DNA of 37,522 nucleotides, taken from positions 1-37,522 of the forward strand of contig JAKQOH010000063.1 of the NCBI GenBank assembly GCA_029565415.1. Reading direction: 5' to 3'. Source of the stretch: Candidatus Rifleibacteriota bacterium. Lineage in GTDB: Bacteria; Riflebacteria; Ozemobacteria; Ozemobacterales; Ozemobacteraceae. Shown here piece after piece: positions 23,810-32,504 of this stretch. Numbering within the stretch: position 1 is the stretch's first letter; every line of letters starts with the position of its first letter. The notes below the pieces were generated by a model. That model saw nothing but the letters and a program-made list of their open reading frames with translations, was not told the origin of the DNA and did no database searches. The position numbers were made by a program, and so were the translations under genes.

Positions 23810-23863
23810 GCGCCCCTCCAAGTCTCCGCGCCGGGTTTCTGACCGCCCGGGCGACTTGTTAGC

Positions 23864-23892
23864 AATATAGGTAAGGACATCGGCAAGGTCAA
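23864..23892 (-). promoter_or_regulatory. Sigma70-type promoter of the GspG-like pilin gene
   Basis: On the minus strand TTGACC (23887-23892) and TATATT (23864-23869) are separated by 17 bases, each one mismatch from consensus. The expected start near 23857 gives a leader of about 48 bases before the ATG, with GGAGG at the end. It is among the best promoters in the window. Confidence 0.7.
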
Positions 23893-23942
23893 GGGAAAAT
23901 TTTACCCCCCAACGAGATAAGAAAACTCTGTCGTTTTCGCCA

Positions 23943-23971
23943 TTTACAAACCGAGTGACCGGGAATATGCT
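23943..23971 (+). promoter_or_regulatory. Candidate promoter of the oligosaccharyltransferase/radical SAM operon
   Basis: TTTACA (23943-23948) and TATGCT (23966-23971) are separated by 17 bases. The expected start near 23978 lies downstream of the in-frame GTG 23955 and ATG 23967, which favours translation from GTG 24009. It is back to back with the pilin promoter. Confidence 0.4.
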
Positions 23972-24008
23972 GTCTTCGCGATACAGATCGACGCATCAGG
24001 GGCTAACG

Positions 24009-26225
24009 GTGAACAACAGCCTGAAATTTTCCGGCGTTTCTCTTTTTCCAACGCTGGTTCTTCTTGCGTGCGGGTTCGTCTGGTTATTCATTCCTGTCGA
24101 ATTGAACCATCCATGGCTGGGAAGATACCCTTTCTGTGAGCCAGACAGCCTCCTGTATCTGCGGTGGCTCGAACAATCGATTCTCCAGGGAAAAACTCTG
24201 GTCACGGACTGGTATGCCTCTTTCCCTGAACCGTTTCAACTCCGTTTTCCACCGCTGTATTTTCAGTTGCTGATGACGTCGATCCACTTCTTTTTCTGGC
24301 AGTTTCCGGATACGACGGTCCAGGCCGAAAGCGTGGCTGGAATGATCCCCCCCTTCCTCGGGCTGGCCACGAGCATTCTCGGCATCGTGTTCCTCTATCG
24401 GAGAACGCAAAGCCCCTCCCTGCCCATCCTTGCTGCATTTCTCCTGTTTCCCGGCCTGCCTGCCGCGATGACATTCGACTTCATGCATGTCGACCACCAC
24501 TGCATGGAGGCTTTCCTTCTCTGGCTTTGGATCGTCAGTGCAGAACGACATGTGGAGAAAAAGGGGGCGGCGGCTCAGATTCTCGGTGGCTGTGCCTCTG
24601 CCCTTTTCATCCTCACCTGGATGGGTTCGCCGTTGTTTTTCGCCATCGTGATGGCCTATGTCATGCTGCTGACCTTTCGGAACGATCCGCTGGCTGCGCC
24701 CGTGTCGGAGTATGCCGCCGCCTCCATGCTCATTGGAGGAGGTCTTGCGGCGATCTGGACGATCCGTACGCAAGGATTTTCCGGACCGGTCGCCGTGAAT
24801 GAGTTCGGTGTTCTTCAGGCCGGCTCGGCCTTGCTCGCCGGTGGTCTGATCCAACTCATCTCTTATATCCGGGCTCGGGAATGGCTCCGGAGGCGTTGGC
24901 TCTTGCTCGGAACCGCCCTGACGGCTGGCTTCCTCTGTGCCGCATTTCCGCGGATCATCCAGGACGGCATCGGATTCCTGATGAAAAGCAACCCCATCAT
25001 AGGAACCATTTCCGAAATGATGCCCATGCTGGACCTGTCGAAGCCGAACGAACTGACTCAGGGATATACCCGAATCCTCACGGCCTTCGGATGCTTGTTC
25101 TTCCTCCTGCCACTGGTGCGTGTCATCGGATCTGGTGGGGTGTTCGACCGGGGTGGCAGGATCGTCCTTCACTGGATCTGTCTCATTATACTTCTGTCCC
25201 TCTATCAACACCGGTTCATTCGGTGGCTGGGGCCGGGATATGGAATCATCGCCGCCGTGCTGCTGTGGAGGCTGATCCGAACCGCCAGGGAAAAACGGGC
25301 CAGGCCGTTCCAGGTCGCTCTATTCGTTCTGCCAGTCCTGTTCGTTCATGTATCGACTTCCTACGGAGTGATGGGAGGCGTGCGTCACCAGGTACCGAGC
25401 GCCCTCGAGGCGGTGAACTGGCTGGCCAATCATTCCCCGGATACGACTGGATACGGGGATGACATCCCGCCGGATTACGGCGTTCTCAGCTTCTGGGACC
25501 AGGGAAACATGATTGCCTACTATGGCCGGAGACCGACGACCGTTGGCAATACCCTCCGTGGCGTCCGGAGGATGGCCGAGATTTTCACCTCCGATACAGA
25601 GGAAGAGGCCTACGGGCTTTGTAGCAAATATCGTGTGAAATATATTCTGCTCACTCGGCCAGAGTACGACGAGCGGACGAACAGGGCCTTTTTCGAGATG
25701 AGGGCTCAGAATGCCGACACGCCCAGCCTAGACCTTTCGGGGGGGCGGAATCTGACGGATGTGAAGGTGACGCCCTTTGCCGAAACATTCTATTCCTATC
25801 TGTATGCTGGGTATGGGCTGATGGATACCGGCCGATTCCGCAAGAGCACCGAACGATTCAGAATCATCTTCTCAACCCGCCAACAGCGGCGCGAGCCGCC
25901 TTCTTACATCTTTGAGGCCGTTTCTGGGGCTCTCCTGGAGGGAACGGCGGACCCGCATTCAATCGTACGCGCCGTCCTGAATCTCGATATCGGCGGGGAC
26001 CGGGCATTGTACCGGTCCCGGGTTCTCACCGATGCCTGGGGGCATTTCCAGATGCGCGTTCCCTATGTCACCGGAAGCAGAAAAGGCCGGGTGAAGACGG
26101 GTGATGCCTACGAAGTGATGATCCATCATCGGGGGGAGTTGAAGATGAGGAGTTTTGCCGTCACGGAGCGGGATGTGATCGCGGGAGCTCGCATTTCGGC
26201 TGAAGCCGCAGGTTTGGCGGAATGA
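24009..26225 (+). CDS. STT3-family oligosaccharyltransferase (AglB/PglB type)
   Basis: This 738-residue polytopic membrane protein has about a dozen helices, then a periplasmic domain from about residue 460. All STT3 signatures are recognisable: first acidic motif E44-P-D46, second motif H-V-D162-H-H, TISE at 333-336 (the catalytic-Glu loop, T-I-x-E) and FWDQG at 495-499, corresponding to WWDYG, which reads the +2 Ser/Thr of the acceptor sequon. The first Trp is Phe and Tyr is Gln here. The last ~120 residues look like a small beta domain, as in archaeal AglB. It would transfer a lipid-linked glycan to Asn of exported proteins. I chose GTG 24009 because AGGGG lies six bases before it; GTG 23955 and ATG 23967 are alternatives. 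It overlaps the next gene by ATGA. Confidence 0.87.
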   Translation: MNNSLKFSGVSLFPTLVLLACGFVWLFIPVELNHPWLGRYPFCEPDSLLYLRWLEQSILQGKTLVTDWYASFPEPFQLRFPPLYFQLLMTSIHFFFWQFPDTTVQAESVAGMIPPFLGLATSILGIVFLYRRTQSPSLPILAAFLLFPGLPAAMTFDFMHVDHHCMEAFLLWLWIVSAERHVEKKGAAAQILGGCASALFILTWMGSPLFFAIVMAYVMLLTFRNDPLAAPVSEYAAASMLIGGGLAAIWTIRTQGFSGPVAVNEFGVLQAGSALLAGGLIQLISYIRAREWLRRRWLLLGTALTAGFLCAAFPRIIQDGIGFLMKSNPIIGTISEMMPMLDLSKPNELTQGYTRILTAFGCLFFLLPLVRVIGSGGVFDRGGRIVLHWICLIILLSLYQHRFIRWLGPGYGIIAAVLLWRLIRTAREKRARPFQVALFVLPVLFVHVSTSYGVMGGVRHQVPSALEAVNWLANHSPDTTGYGDDIPPDYGVLSFWDQGNMIAYYGRRPTTVGNTLRGVRRMAEIFTSDTEEEAYGLCSKYRVKYILLTRPEYDERTNRAFFEMRAQNADTPSLDLSGGRNLTDVKVTPFAETFYSYLYAGYGLMDTGRFRKSTERFRIIFSTRQQRREPPSYIFEAVSGALLEGTADPHSIVRAVLNLDIGGDRALYRSRVLTDAWGHFQMRVPYVTGSRKGRVKTGDAYEVMIHHRGELKMRSFAVTERDVIAGARISAEAAGLAE

Positions 26226-27646
26226 CCAGGCGGATTCTGCTGATCGAACCCCCGCCGGCCAGTCCATTCGGAAACATGCGCCAGTTCGGGAGTATCGGTT
26301 CCTACAAGGCCCGGATTGCCTACCCCCCTATCGACCTGTTGAAGATAGCCGGGTATTTGAGAACCTGTGGCCATGAGCCGGATGTTCTCGATGCGAACAC
26401 TCTGCGGCTGAGTTGGGATGACGTCTGTGCTGAGATCCGCAGGTGTCTACCCGATGCGATCGGGTTCACTACGTCGACGACGACAATATTGCATGATATG
26501 GAACTGACCCGCCGGGCCAGGTCGGTCGTGCCGAACATCGTCACCGTTGCCATCGGGGCACATGTGCGAGCGATTCCATGTGAAACGTTGGTCAGTCACC
26601 CGGACCTTGATGCCGTCGTCGTGCAGGATGCCGAACCGGTGTTCCGGGATTTGGCAATGGGTCTGACATTGCCGGCGGTTCGTGGGATCTGGTATCGTCC
26701 CGCCCCGGGGGCCGCACCGGAAAGAACGCAGCCCCAGGAGCTGCCGGCCTGTCTCGATGTCTACGGGTTTACCGCGTTCGATAAGGTGAATCCGGCCTGG
26801 TACACAGATCCCTTGGCTCGCCGGCAACCGATGACGGTTGATTACGGTCAGATCGGGTGCGTGAACCGGTGCAGTTTCTGCATGTCTCAATTATACGGGG
26901 GTCTACGCTTCAGAAGCCCTGAGCATTTCCTGAAAGAGATTCGGATGATCCGCGACCTCGGATATCGTGAAGTGTTTTTCATTGACTGTGGGTTCACGAA
27001 TTCCCATGAATGGGTGAGACGGGTTGCCGACGGTATCCGAAGATACGTGCCTGATCTCTCCTGGTGGTGCCTTTCTCGTGAGGACCGCCTCGACACGGAT
27101 ATCATCGATCTTCTGAAGGCTTCGGGGTGCCATGCCGTGGGAATCGGTGTCGAGAGCGCCGATCCAGGGGTATTGCGCGCGAGTGGAAAAAAGGTGAATC
27201 CGAACAGGGTTCGCTTCCTGGTGGAGAAACTGAAAAAACGCGGAATGACGGTTCTGCTGTATTTTCAATTCGGCCTGCTGGGCGAGACGCGGCAGAGCAT
27301 GCAAAGAACACTCGACTTTGCCCTTCGTTCCGGGGCCGATCTTGCGACATTCGGCATCGCGACGCCTGTGCCGGGAACTCCCTTTTATGACGAGGTGCGG
27401 CGGAGGGGATACCTTTCGACCACCGACTGGAGCCGGTATGATCCGAATCTTCCCCCGGTGTATGAATATCCGGGCCTTGGATCGGCCGAGATTTTCGAGT
27501 TCAGCCGCCAGGCCTACCGGGCATTTTATCTGCGGCCGGCCTACATGATGCGCCGTCTTTTGGCGTTGCGCTCATGGAGGGATTTCCGCGGGAATATCGA
27601 AAACGCCGTTCATCTCGTATCACGACTGCTCGGAAGGGGCGGGTGA
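26222..27646 (+). CDS. B12-binding-type radical SAM enzyme A
   Basis: The 474-residue product has the two-domain layout of cobalamin-dependent radical SAM enzymes. An N-terminal Rossmann-like domain (about 1-150) starts RILLIEPPPAS and contains A-Y-P-P-I-D-L-L-K-I-A-G-Y-L; as in many of this class, no classical D-x-H-x-x-G is seen. The radical SAM barrel follows (about 195-400) with the 4Fe-4S motif C213-V-N-R-C217-S-F-C220, then G-I-G-V-E-S and G-x-x-G-E-T segments. The C-terminal tail has A-Y-R-A-F-Y-L-R-P-A-Y. Enzymes of this layout perform methylations, ring rearrangements or C-C bond chemistry on unactivated carbons. The substrate is unknown. The ATG overlaps the STT3 stop by four bases, placing it in the same operon. 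Confidence 0.87.
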   Translation: MTRRILLIEPPPASPFGNMRQFGSIGSYKARIAYPPIDLLKIAGYLRTCGHEPDVLDANTLRLSWDDVCAEIRRCLPDAIGFTTSTTTILHDMELTRRARSVVPNIVTVAIGAHVRAIPCETLVSHPDLDAVVVQDAEPVFRDLAMGLTLPAVRGIWYRPAPGAAPERTQPQELPACLDVYGFTAFDKVNPAWYTDPLARRQPMTVDYGQIGCVNRCSFCMSQLYGGLRFRSPEHFLKEIRMIRDLGYREVFFIDCGFTNSHEWVRRVADGIRRYVPDLSWWCLSREDRLDTDIIDLLKASGCHAVGIGVESADPGVLRASGKKVNPNRVRFLVEKLKKRGMTVLLYFQFGLLGETRQSMQRTLDFALRSGADLATFGIATPVPGTPFYDEVRRRGYLSTTDWSRYDPNLPPVYEYPGLGSAEIFEFSRQAYRAFYLRPAYMMRRLLALRSWRDFRGNIENAVHLVSRLLGRGG

Positions 27647-27647
27647 A

Positions 27648-29051
27648 GTGAATCTTTGGCTCGTCATTCCGCCGCGGCCTGCATCCTCGATGGTGCCGGC
27701 TCCGGATATCGGCATCGCCTGTCTCGGAAAAGCCGTGCGTACGGCAGGCTGGGACGTACGTCTTTTTGACGCGCATCTTCGAGGGGCGGAAGTGGAGGCG
27801 TTCCTCGACGCAGCCGCTCAGGCCCGACCCGATCTGATCGGCATCAAATGTCTGACGCCGGATGCCCCGGTCGTGGAGAGATGGTGTGCCGCACTGAAGA
27901 AGGCTTTCCCATGTACCGGAATCCTCGTGGGGGGGCCGCACCCGACGGCGCTTCCCGAGCAGGTGATGCGGTGGAACGTGGATTTCGTCGTCCGGGGAGA
28001 GGGGGAGGAGCCTCTGGCCAGGCTCGCCAGTGCCTGGAAGCGGGCCGGCGGAATGCCTGGGGCTGATGTGCTGGGTGCTATTCCCGGGCTGGTCTTCCGG
28101 GAGCCGTCTCGATCCCTGCGATGCCCTCCCCCCGCCGTCCTGGAAAATCTCGATGGGCTCGGAACCCCGGCATGGGATCTGTTCGAACTCGGGGAATACC
28201 CGGTTGCAGCCGGCGGCCACGCACGATCCCTGCCGGTGTTGACCAGTCGGGGGTGCCCCGGCGGCTGCTCGTTCTGCGCCGCACATCTGATGCATGGGGC
28301 AAGGCTTCGCTGCCGGTCGGTGCATTCGGTCCGACAAGAAATCGAAGAGCTTCGGGGGCGCTTCGGGGTGGCCCATGTCGGACTGTATGATGACAATCTG
28401 ACGGCTTCCGAGCCGCATGCGCTCGCGATGCTCGGACTTCTGTCCGATATGTCTGGCGATATAACTTTTGATATACCCCAGGGCGTTCGTCTGGACACTC
28501 TTACCGAGCCGGTGCTTGCGGCATTGAGGAGTTCCGGATGCCGCGGTGTCGGTGTCGGTATCGAAAGCGGTGACGAGGATATCCTGCACCTTGCCCGGAA
28601 GGGAATGACTCCTGTGCTGATGCACGAGCGATTGTCTCGGTTGAGGCACCATCTCCCACAGGGAACGGTGATGGGATTTTTCATCATCGGCTTCCCCGGA
28701 GAGACGGCTCAGGAAATCCGCAGAACCATACGATACGCTCTCGGGCTGCCTCTTGACCATGTGGCGTTCACGATTTTCACGCCGTTTCCGGGATCCCGCC
28801 TGTTCGACGCCCTTGTGGCCTCGGGAAATCTGGATCGTGACAGGACGGACTGGGCCGCTCTCGTGCTCGATCGCCCCCACGCCGCGACCTGGACGGTCGC
28901 CCCCGAACGACTGAAACGATTCCAGCGGTTTGCCTACCTGGCGTTTTATATGCGCCCTTCCCGTTGGATGAGCATGGCGGCGGTCCTGCTGCGCGCAGGA
29001 AGCTGCAGTGCTTTCCTGACGCGGCTGCGATCGATTCTCGGCGGCGGCTGA
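27648..29051 (+). CDS. B12-binding-type radical SAM enzyme B
   Basis: The 467-residue product has an N-terminal cobalamin-binding-type domain (about 1-145; L-F-D-A-H-L-R-G, G-G-P-H-P-T-A-L-P, and R-G-E-G-E-E-P). The radical SAM core carries C203-P-G-G-C207-S-F-C210 after an R-G pair, with V-G-I-E-S-G and G-F-P-G-E-T downstream. DAHLRG is close to the D-x-H-x-x-G cobalamin motif, so this paralogue may bind the cofactor base-off/His-on. The C-terminal A-Y-L-A-F-Y-M-R-P element recurs in paralogues A and D. It starts with GTG one base after the stop of the preceding gene. Substrate unknown; a glycan or glycolipid intermediate is inferred from operon context. Confidence 0.87.
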   Translation: MNLWLVIPPRPASSMVPAPDIGIACLGKAVRTAGWDVRLFDAHLRGAEVEAFLDAAAQARPDLIGIKCLTPDAPVVERWCAALKKAFPCTGILVGGPHPTALPEQVMRWNVDFVVRGEGEEPLARLASAWKRAGGMPGADVLGAIPGLVFREPSRSLRCPPPAVLENLDGLGTPAWDLFELGEYPVAAGGHARSLPVLTSRGCPGGCSFCAAHLMHGARLRCRSVHSVRQEIEELRGRFGVAHVGLYDDNLTASEPHALAMLGLLSDMSGDITFDIPQGVRLDTLTEPVLAALRSSGCRGVGVGIESGDEDILHLARKGMTPVLMHERLSRLRHHLPQGTVMGFFIIGFPGETAQEIRRTIRYALGLPLDHVAFTIFTPFPGSRLFDALVASGNLDRDRTDWAALVLDRPHAATWTVAPERLKRFQRFAYLAFYMRPSRWMSMAAVLLRAGSCSAFLTRLRSILGGG

Positions 29052-29053
29052 AT

Positions 29054-30952
29054 ATGTGTGGTATCGCCGGTTGTATCGGGACGGGAACAAGAGCCGACCT
29101 TGACGCGATGCTCGACGGCCTTGCCCACCGCGGGCCCGACGGTTCGGGGATCTGGGAGCGGGGGGATGTGCTGCTCGGTCATCGCCGGCTTGCGATCATC
29201 GACCTCTCGAGTCGAGGACGTCAGCCGATGCTGAACGAGGACGGCACGCTTGTTCTCGTTGCAAACGGAGAAATATACAATCATCGCGCCCTGCGGTGTG
29301 AACTCGAAGCCCTGGGCCATCGATTCAGATCGGATTGCGACAGCGAGGTCATCCTTCATCTCGTCGAAGAAGTGGGCGAAGCGGCGTTTGAACGCCTGAA
29401 CGGCATGTTCGCCGCAGCCGTGTGGGACGTCCGGCGGGAGCGGCTGTTGCTGGCGCGTGACCGGCTTGGTCAAAAGCCGCTGTATTATCGGATAGGGAAT
29501 GGAACGATCGTTTTCGCCTCCGAGGCCGAGGCTCTGACATGCCACTCGTGTGTGCCTCGCGACCCCGATCCCGTCGCTATCGGGCGGTATTTCCTCTATG
29601 AACATGTGCCGACCCCCGACTGCGTCTGGAGCGGTGTCAGGCGTCTGCCCGCGGGACATCGTGCGGCATTCGAGCGTTCGTCTGGGCGCTTGGATGTGGC
29701 GAAATTCTGGCGTGTGCGGTTCACGCCTTCGCACACCGGGGGAGAGAGGGAGTTGCTCGAGGGACTCGATGAACAGCTCGAACGGGCTGTCCATCGGCAT
29801 CTGGAGTCGGATGTTCCGATGGGGGTGTTCCTGAGCGGCGGTCTCGATTCGACAACGGTCGCCTGGTATGCGGCCCGCCGTCTGGGCCGACTCCGGACGT
29901 TCACCGTTGCCTTCGAGGAAGCGACGTTTGGCGAGCAGGCCATTGCGGCAGATGTTGCCCGCCGCATCGGGGCGGAGCACCACGAGATCGGGTTCGGCCC
30001 GGACGAGTTCTGGAAGACGGCGCTCGAACTGCTTCCGAAACTGGACGAGCCCTTTGCCGACTCATCGCTCATTCCGGCCCATTTCCTGTGCCGGGAAGCC
30101 CGTCGACACATCACGGTCGCGCTCGGAGGTGAAGGCGGAGACGAGCTTCTCGTCGGGTATCCCTACTTTCTTGCTCATCAGCTTTTGCCCTGGTGGAGGG
30201 CCGTTCCCGACTGTGTCAGAACCACGATCGTCAATACATGCATAGCTGCGCTTCCCACCTCTTTCCGGAACGAAACCTGGGAGTATCGTGCGAAGAAATT
30301 CATCGAGGCCGAGGGCCACTGGGGTGATCCCCATGCCTGCCAGCAGATCTGGCTCGGAGCGTTCGAGCCGTCGGCACTGGAGCGGTTGTTGAAGCCCAGT
30401 TGGCGGAAAGCCGCTCGCCTGGACCGGCTGTTTGCCCCCCTGGATCTCTGGAAAGGGGAAGCAGCTCCCGGAGAGGGCCTGCTCGAACGAATGCTCAGGC
30501 AAACGCAGCGGAAGTATCTGATGGACGATGGCCTGACCAAGACAGATCGGGCCTCGATGGCATGCGGGATGGAGCAGCGCGCCCCGTTCCTCGACGCAGA
30601 GCTGGTGGATTGGGTGAACCGCATCCCGTTCCGGCACAAGTATCACCCCGGCAAGACCAAGCTCCTGCTGCGTCGTCTCATGGCGGGGCGCCTGCCCGAG
30701 GCCGTCTGGAAAGGTGGGAAACACGGCTTCACCCCCCCGATTTCTTCCTGGTTCGCGGGCCGATTCCGGCGCGAGGCGGAGGATATCCTTCTGGCACCCG
30801 ACCCGGTCTTGTGCGAGAATGTCATCCGGGAGCTCTGGATGGAACATCAGGCGGGGCGCCAGAACCATCGGAAAAAGCTTTGGACCGTCTTTGTCTGGAA
30901 GCTCTGGAGCCGCCGCCCCGACCGAATGAGGTGCATACGTGGATTCACCTGA
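29054..30952 (+). CDS. asnB: Glutamine-dependent asparagine-synthetase-like amidotransferase
   Basis: The 632-residue product begins M-C2-G-I-A-G, so Cys2 becomes the N-terminal nucleophile of the class II glutaminase after Met removal. H-R-G-P-D-G-S-G, N-G-E-I-Y-N-H and a later S-D-C-D-S-E-V-I are standard glutaminase motifs (about 1-210). The C-terminal synthetase domain has the ATP-pyrophosphatase P-loop S-G-G-L-D-S-T at 261-267 and G-G-E-G-G-D-E-L-L. The length is normal for the AsnB/WbpS-like group. It makes an amide from a carboxylate, releasing AMP and PPi. In glycan clusters such proteins amidate uronic acids or act on unknown carboxylates, so free asparagine synthesis is only one possibility. 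The ATG lies two bases after the preceding stop; the end overlaps the methyltransferase gene. Confidence 0.93.
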   Translation: MCGIAGCIGTGTRADLDAMLDGLAHRGPDGSGIWERGDVLLGHRRLAIIDLSSRGRQPMLNEDGTLVLVANGEIYNHRALRCELEALGHRFRSDCDSEVILHLVEEVGEAAFERLNGMFAAAVWDVRRERLLLARDRLGQKPLYYRIGNGTIVFASEAEALTCHSCVPRDPDPVAIGRYFLYEHVPTPDCVWSGVRRLPAGHRAAFERSSGRLDVAKFWRVRFTPSHTGGERELLEGLDEQLERAVHRHLESDVPMGVFLSGGLDSTTVAWYAARRLGRLRTFTVAFEEATFGEQAIAADVARRIGAEHHEIGFGPDEFWKTALELLPKLDEPFADSSLIPAHFLCREARRHITVALGGEGGDELLVGYPYFLAHQLLPWWRAVPDCVRTTIVNTCIAALPTSFRNETWEYRAKKFIEAEGHWGDPHACQQIWLGAFEPSALERLLKPSWRKAARLDRLFAPLDLWKGEAAPGEGLLERMLRQTQRKYLMDDGLTKTDRASMACGMEQRAPFLDAELVDWVNRIPFRHKYHPGKTKLLLRRLMAGRLPEAVWKGGKHGFTPPISSWFAGRFRREAEDILLAPDPVLCENVIRELWMEHQAGRQNHRKKLWTVFVWKLWSRRPDRMRCIRGFT

Positions 30953-31610
30953 ACTGACGCAGAAATTCGTCCAGCTCGCGAGCAGGGACAACCAAACGAT
31001 CGGCTTGTACTATCGCAATGTCGTTCTTCCGATCCTGCTTCGGTATATCCGCCCCGATGATCGCCTGATCGACCTCGGCTGCGCCGGAGGCGTGTTGCTG
31101 TGCCTGCTCCGGGAGCGGGGCTTCCGACATCTCTGGGGAATGGATGCAGCCGCATCTCTCCTCGATCGCATCCCTGATCCGACGATCCACCGCGTCTGCG
31201 ACAATTACCTGCGTATCCGCGACCACTTCGGGGCCGGCTCCTTCGACGCGGTGACCGTTTTCAACACCCTGCATCATCTCGATTCTCGCGAGGAATACAC
31301 CGCTTTTTTCACGAATCTCGCCGATGTGATCCGTCCGGGAGGGCGGGTTATCGTGAAAGAACTGCGAAACGGAATATTCTATAGAATATATAATGGCATC
31401 ATTTTCAATTCCGTCACCCGCACCCTGTTTCCGGGCACGTTCGGGCCCCGCTGCTTTGTCCAGACCGAGGAACGAGAAATGCACGCCAGATTCTTCCGCG
31501 AGTTCGTGCCGCATCTGCGGAGCATCGTCTCGGCCGGCGGGCGGTTCCGCATTCTTGCACGCCATCTGCCGCTCACCTTCGAACAGATGATCGTTCTCGA
31601 GCGGGTGTGA
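30939..31610 (+). CDS. Class I SAM-dependent methyltransferase
   Basis: The 223-residue product has a Rossmann methyltransferase fold. Motif I is L-I-D45-L-G-C-A-G-G51, followed by an acidic strand end (W-G-M-D-A-A), D-A-V-T-V-F-N-T-L-H-H-L (motif II region) and the R-P-G-G-R-V post-motif strand. It lacks any membrane segment. It starts at GTG within the end of the amidotransferase gene (14-base overlap), with GAGGTG as the ribosome site. This family methylates small molecules, sugars or lipids on O, N or C; the acceptor is not evident. A patch of AT-rich codons near 31370-31410 stands out from the GC-rich surroundings. Confidence 0.87.
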   Translation: MDSPELTQKFVQLASRDNQTIGLYYRNVVLPILLRYIRPDDRLIDLGCAGGVLLCLLRERGFRHLWGMDAAASLLDRIPDPTIHRVCDNYLRIRDHFGAGSFDAVTVFNTLHHLDSREEYTAFFTNLADVIRPGGRVIVKELRNGIFYRIYNGIIFNSVTRTLFPGTFGPRCFVQTEEREMHARFFREFVPHLRSIVSAGGRFRILARHLPLTFEQMIVLERV

Positions 31611-32504
31611 ATGCCCATGACCGTTGCCTCCGTCAGGCTTGGCAGTCTCGAATCGAGCCGCATCGGCCTTGGGACATCGGCCGCCTATGACGGCCTGCTT
31701 TGTCCGGCAAAGGTTTCCCGGCGAGAGTACCCGCAGCTCCTGCAGGCGGCGTTCGGGATGGGCGTGCGGTTCTGGGACGCGTCTGTCACCTACGGCACCC
31801 ATGGGGCGGTCCGTGCTGCGCTGAAGGGCGTTCCGCGCGACCGCGTCGTGATCTGCACCAAATCCCCCGTCCTGACCCGGCGATCGATGAATGCCGCCGT
31901 CGAGCGGTCCCTGAGGGAGTTGGACTGCGGGACCATCGATGTGTTCATGCTCCAGTGCGTCCGGGGTGCGTTGGATCTGCGCTTCCGTCGGGGGGCGCTC
32001 GAAGCCCTCGTCGAGCATCGGCGCAAGGGAACGATTCGCGCGATCGGCCTATCCTCGCATGGTCTCGAGGCCCTCGAAGCCGTGCGCGATCTGCCCGAGG
32101 TCGAGATCGTCATGGCCCGGTTCAATATCTCCGGTGACCTCATGGACGCCACGGGCGAATCTCTGCGGGCGACGGCAGCCGCGCTTCCCCCGCTGAAGCG
32201 CCTTCTGCACGATCTGATGCCGGTCTCCCTGTTCCGCCGCCTGGCCTCGTCCGTCCAACGGGAAGTGGCTTCGCCTGCCGACCGGGCCCGGACTGCCGCC
32301 ATCCTTGCCGACCTTCATGCCCGGGGGAAGGGAATCGTCGGAATGAAGCTTCTTGGCGAAGGACGCCTGGCGCACCGTCGTGCCGAGGCCCTGACGTATG
32401 CCGCTCGTCACCCGTTCCTCGACGTTCTTTTGCTGGGAGCGTGCTCCGCGAAAGAGCTGCAGGAATCTCTCGCAACCCTTGCGACGTCGGGAAGAGGCAC
32501 ATGA
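31611..32504 (+). CDS. Aldo/keto-reductase-fold protein lacking the catalytic His
   Basis: This 297-residue TIM-barrel protein of the aldo/keto reductase family has the tetrad partly present. D56 and Y61 lie in F-W-D-A-S-V-T-Y-G and K84 in V-V-I-C-T-K, but the usual His of the Y-L-x-H-x-x-D strand is replaced by Gln115 in V-F-M-L-Q-C-V-R. Near the C terminus G-M-K-L-L-G-E-G matches the family. Loss of His usually lowers carbonyl reduction and is seen in relatives with altered chemistry. Its ATG follows the methyltransferase stop directly, and its stop overlaps the next gene by ATGA. Likely substrates are sugar or carbonyl intermediates of the same pathway; this is inference. Confidence 0.87.
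   Translation: MPMTVASVRLGSLESSRIGLGTSAAYDGLLCPAKVSRREYPQLLQAAFGMGVRFWDASVTYGTHGAVRAALKGVPRDRVVICTKSPVLTRRSMNAAVERSLRELDCGTIDVFMLQCVRGALDLRFRRGALEALVEHRRKGTIRAIGLSSHGLEALEAVRDLPEVEIVMARFNISGDLMDATGESLRATAAALPPLKRLLHDLMPVSLFRRLASSVQREVASPADRARTAAILADLHARGKGIVGMKLLGEGRLAHRRAEALTYAARHPFLDVLLLGACSAKELQESLATLATSGRGT

Noticed and set aside
23955..24008. Longer N terminus for the STT3 protein (GTG 23955 or ATG 23967)
   Set aside because: Both starts lie at or upstream of the expected transcription start and lack a well-spaced ribosome site; GTG 24009 has AGGGG six bases upstream.
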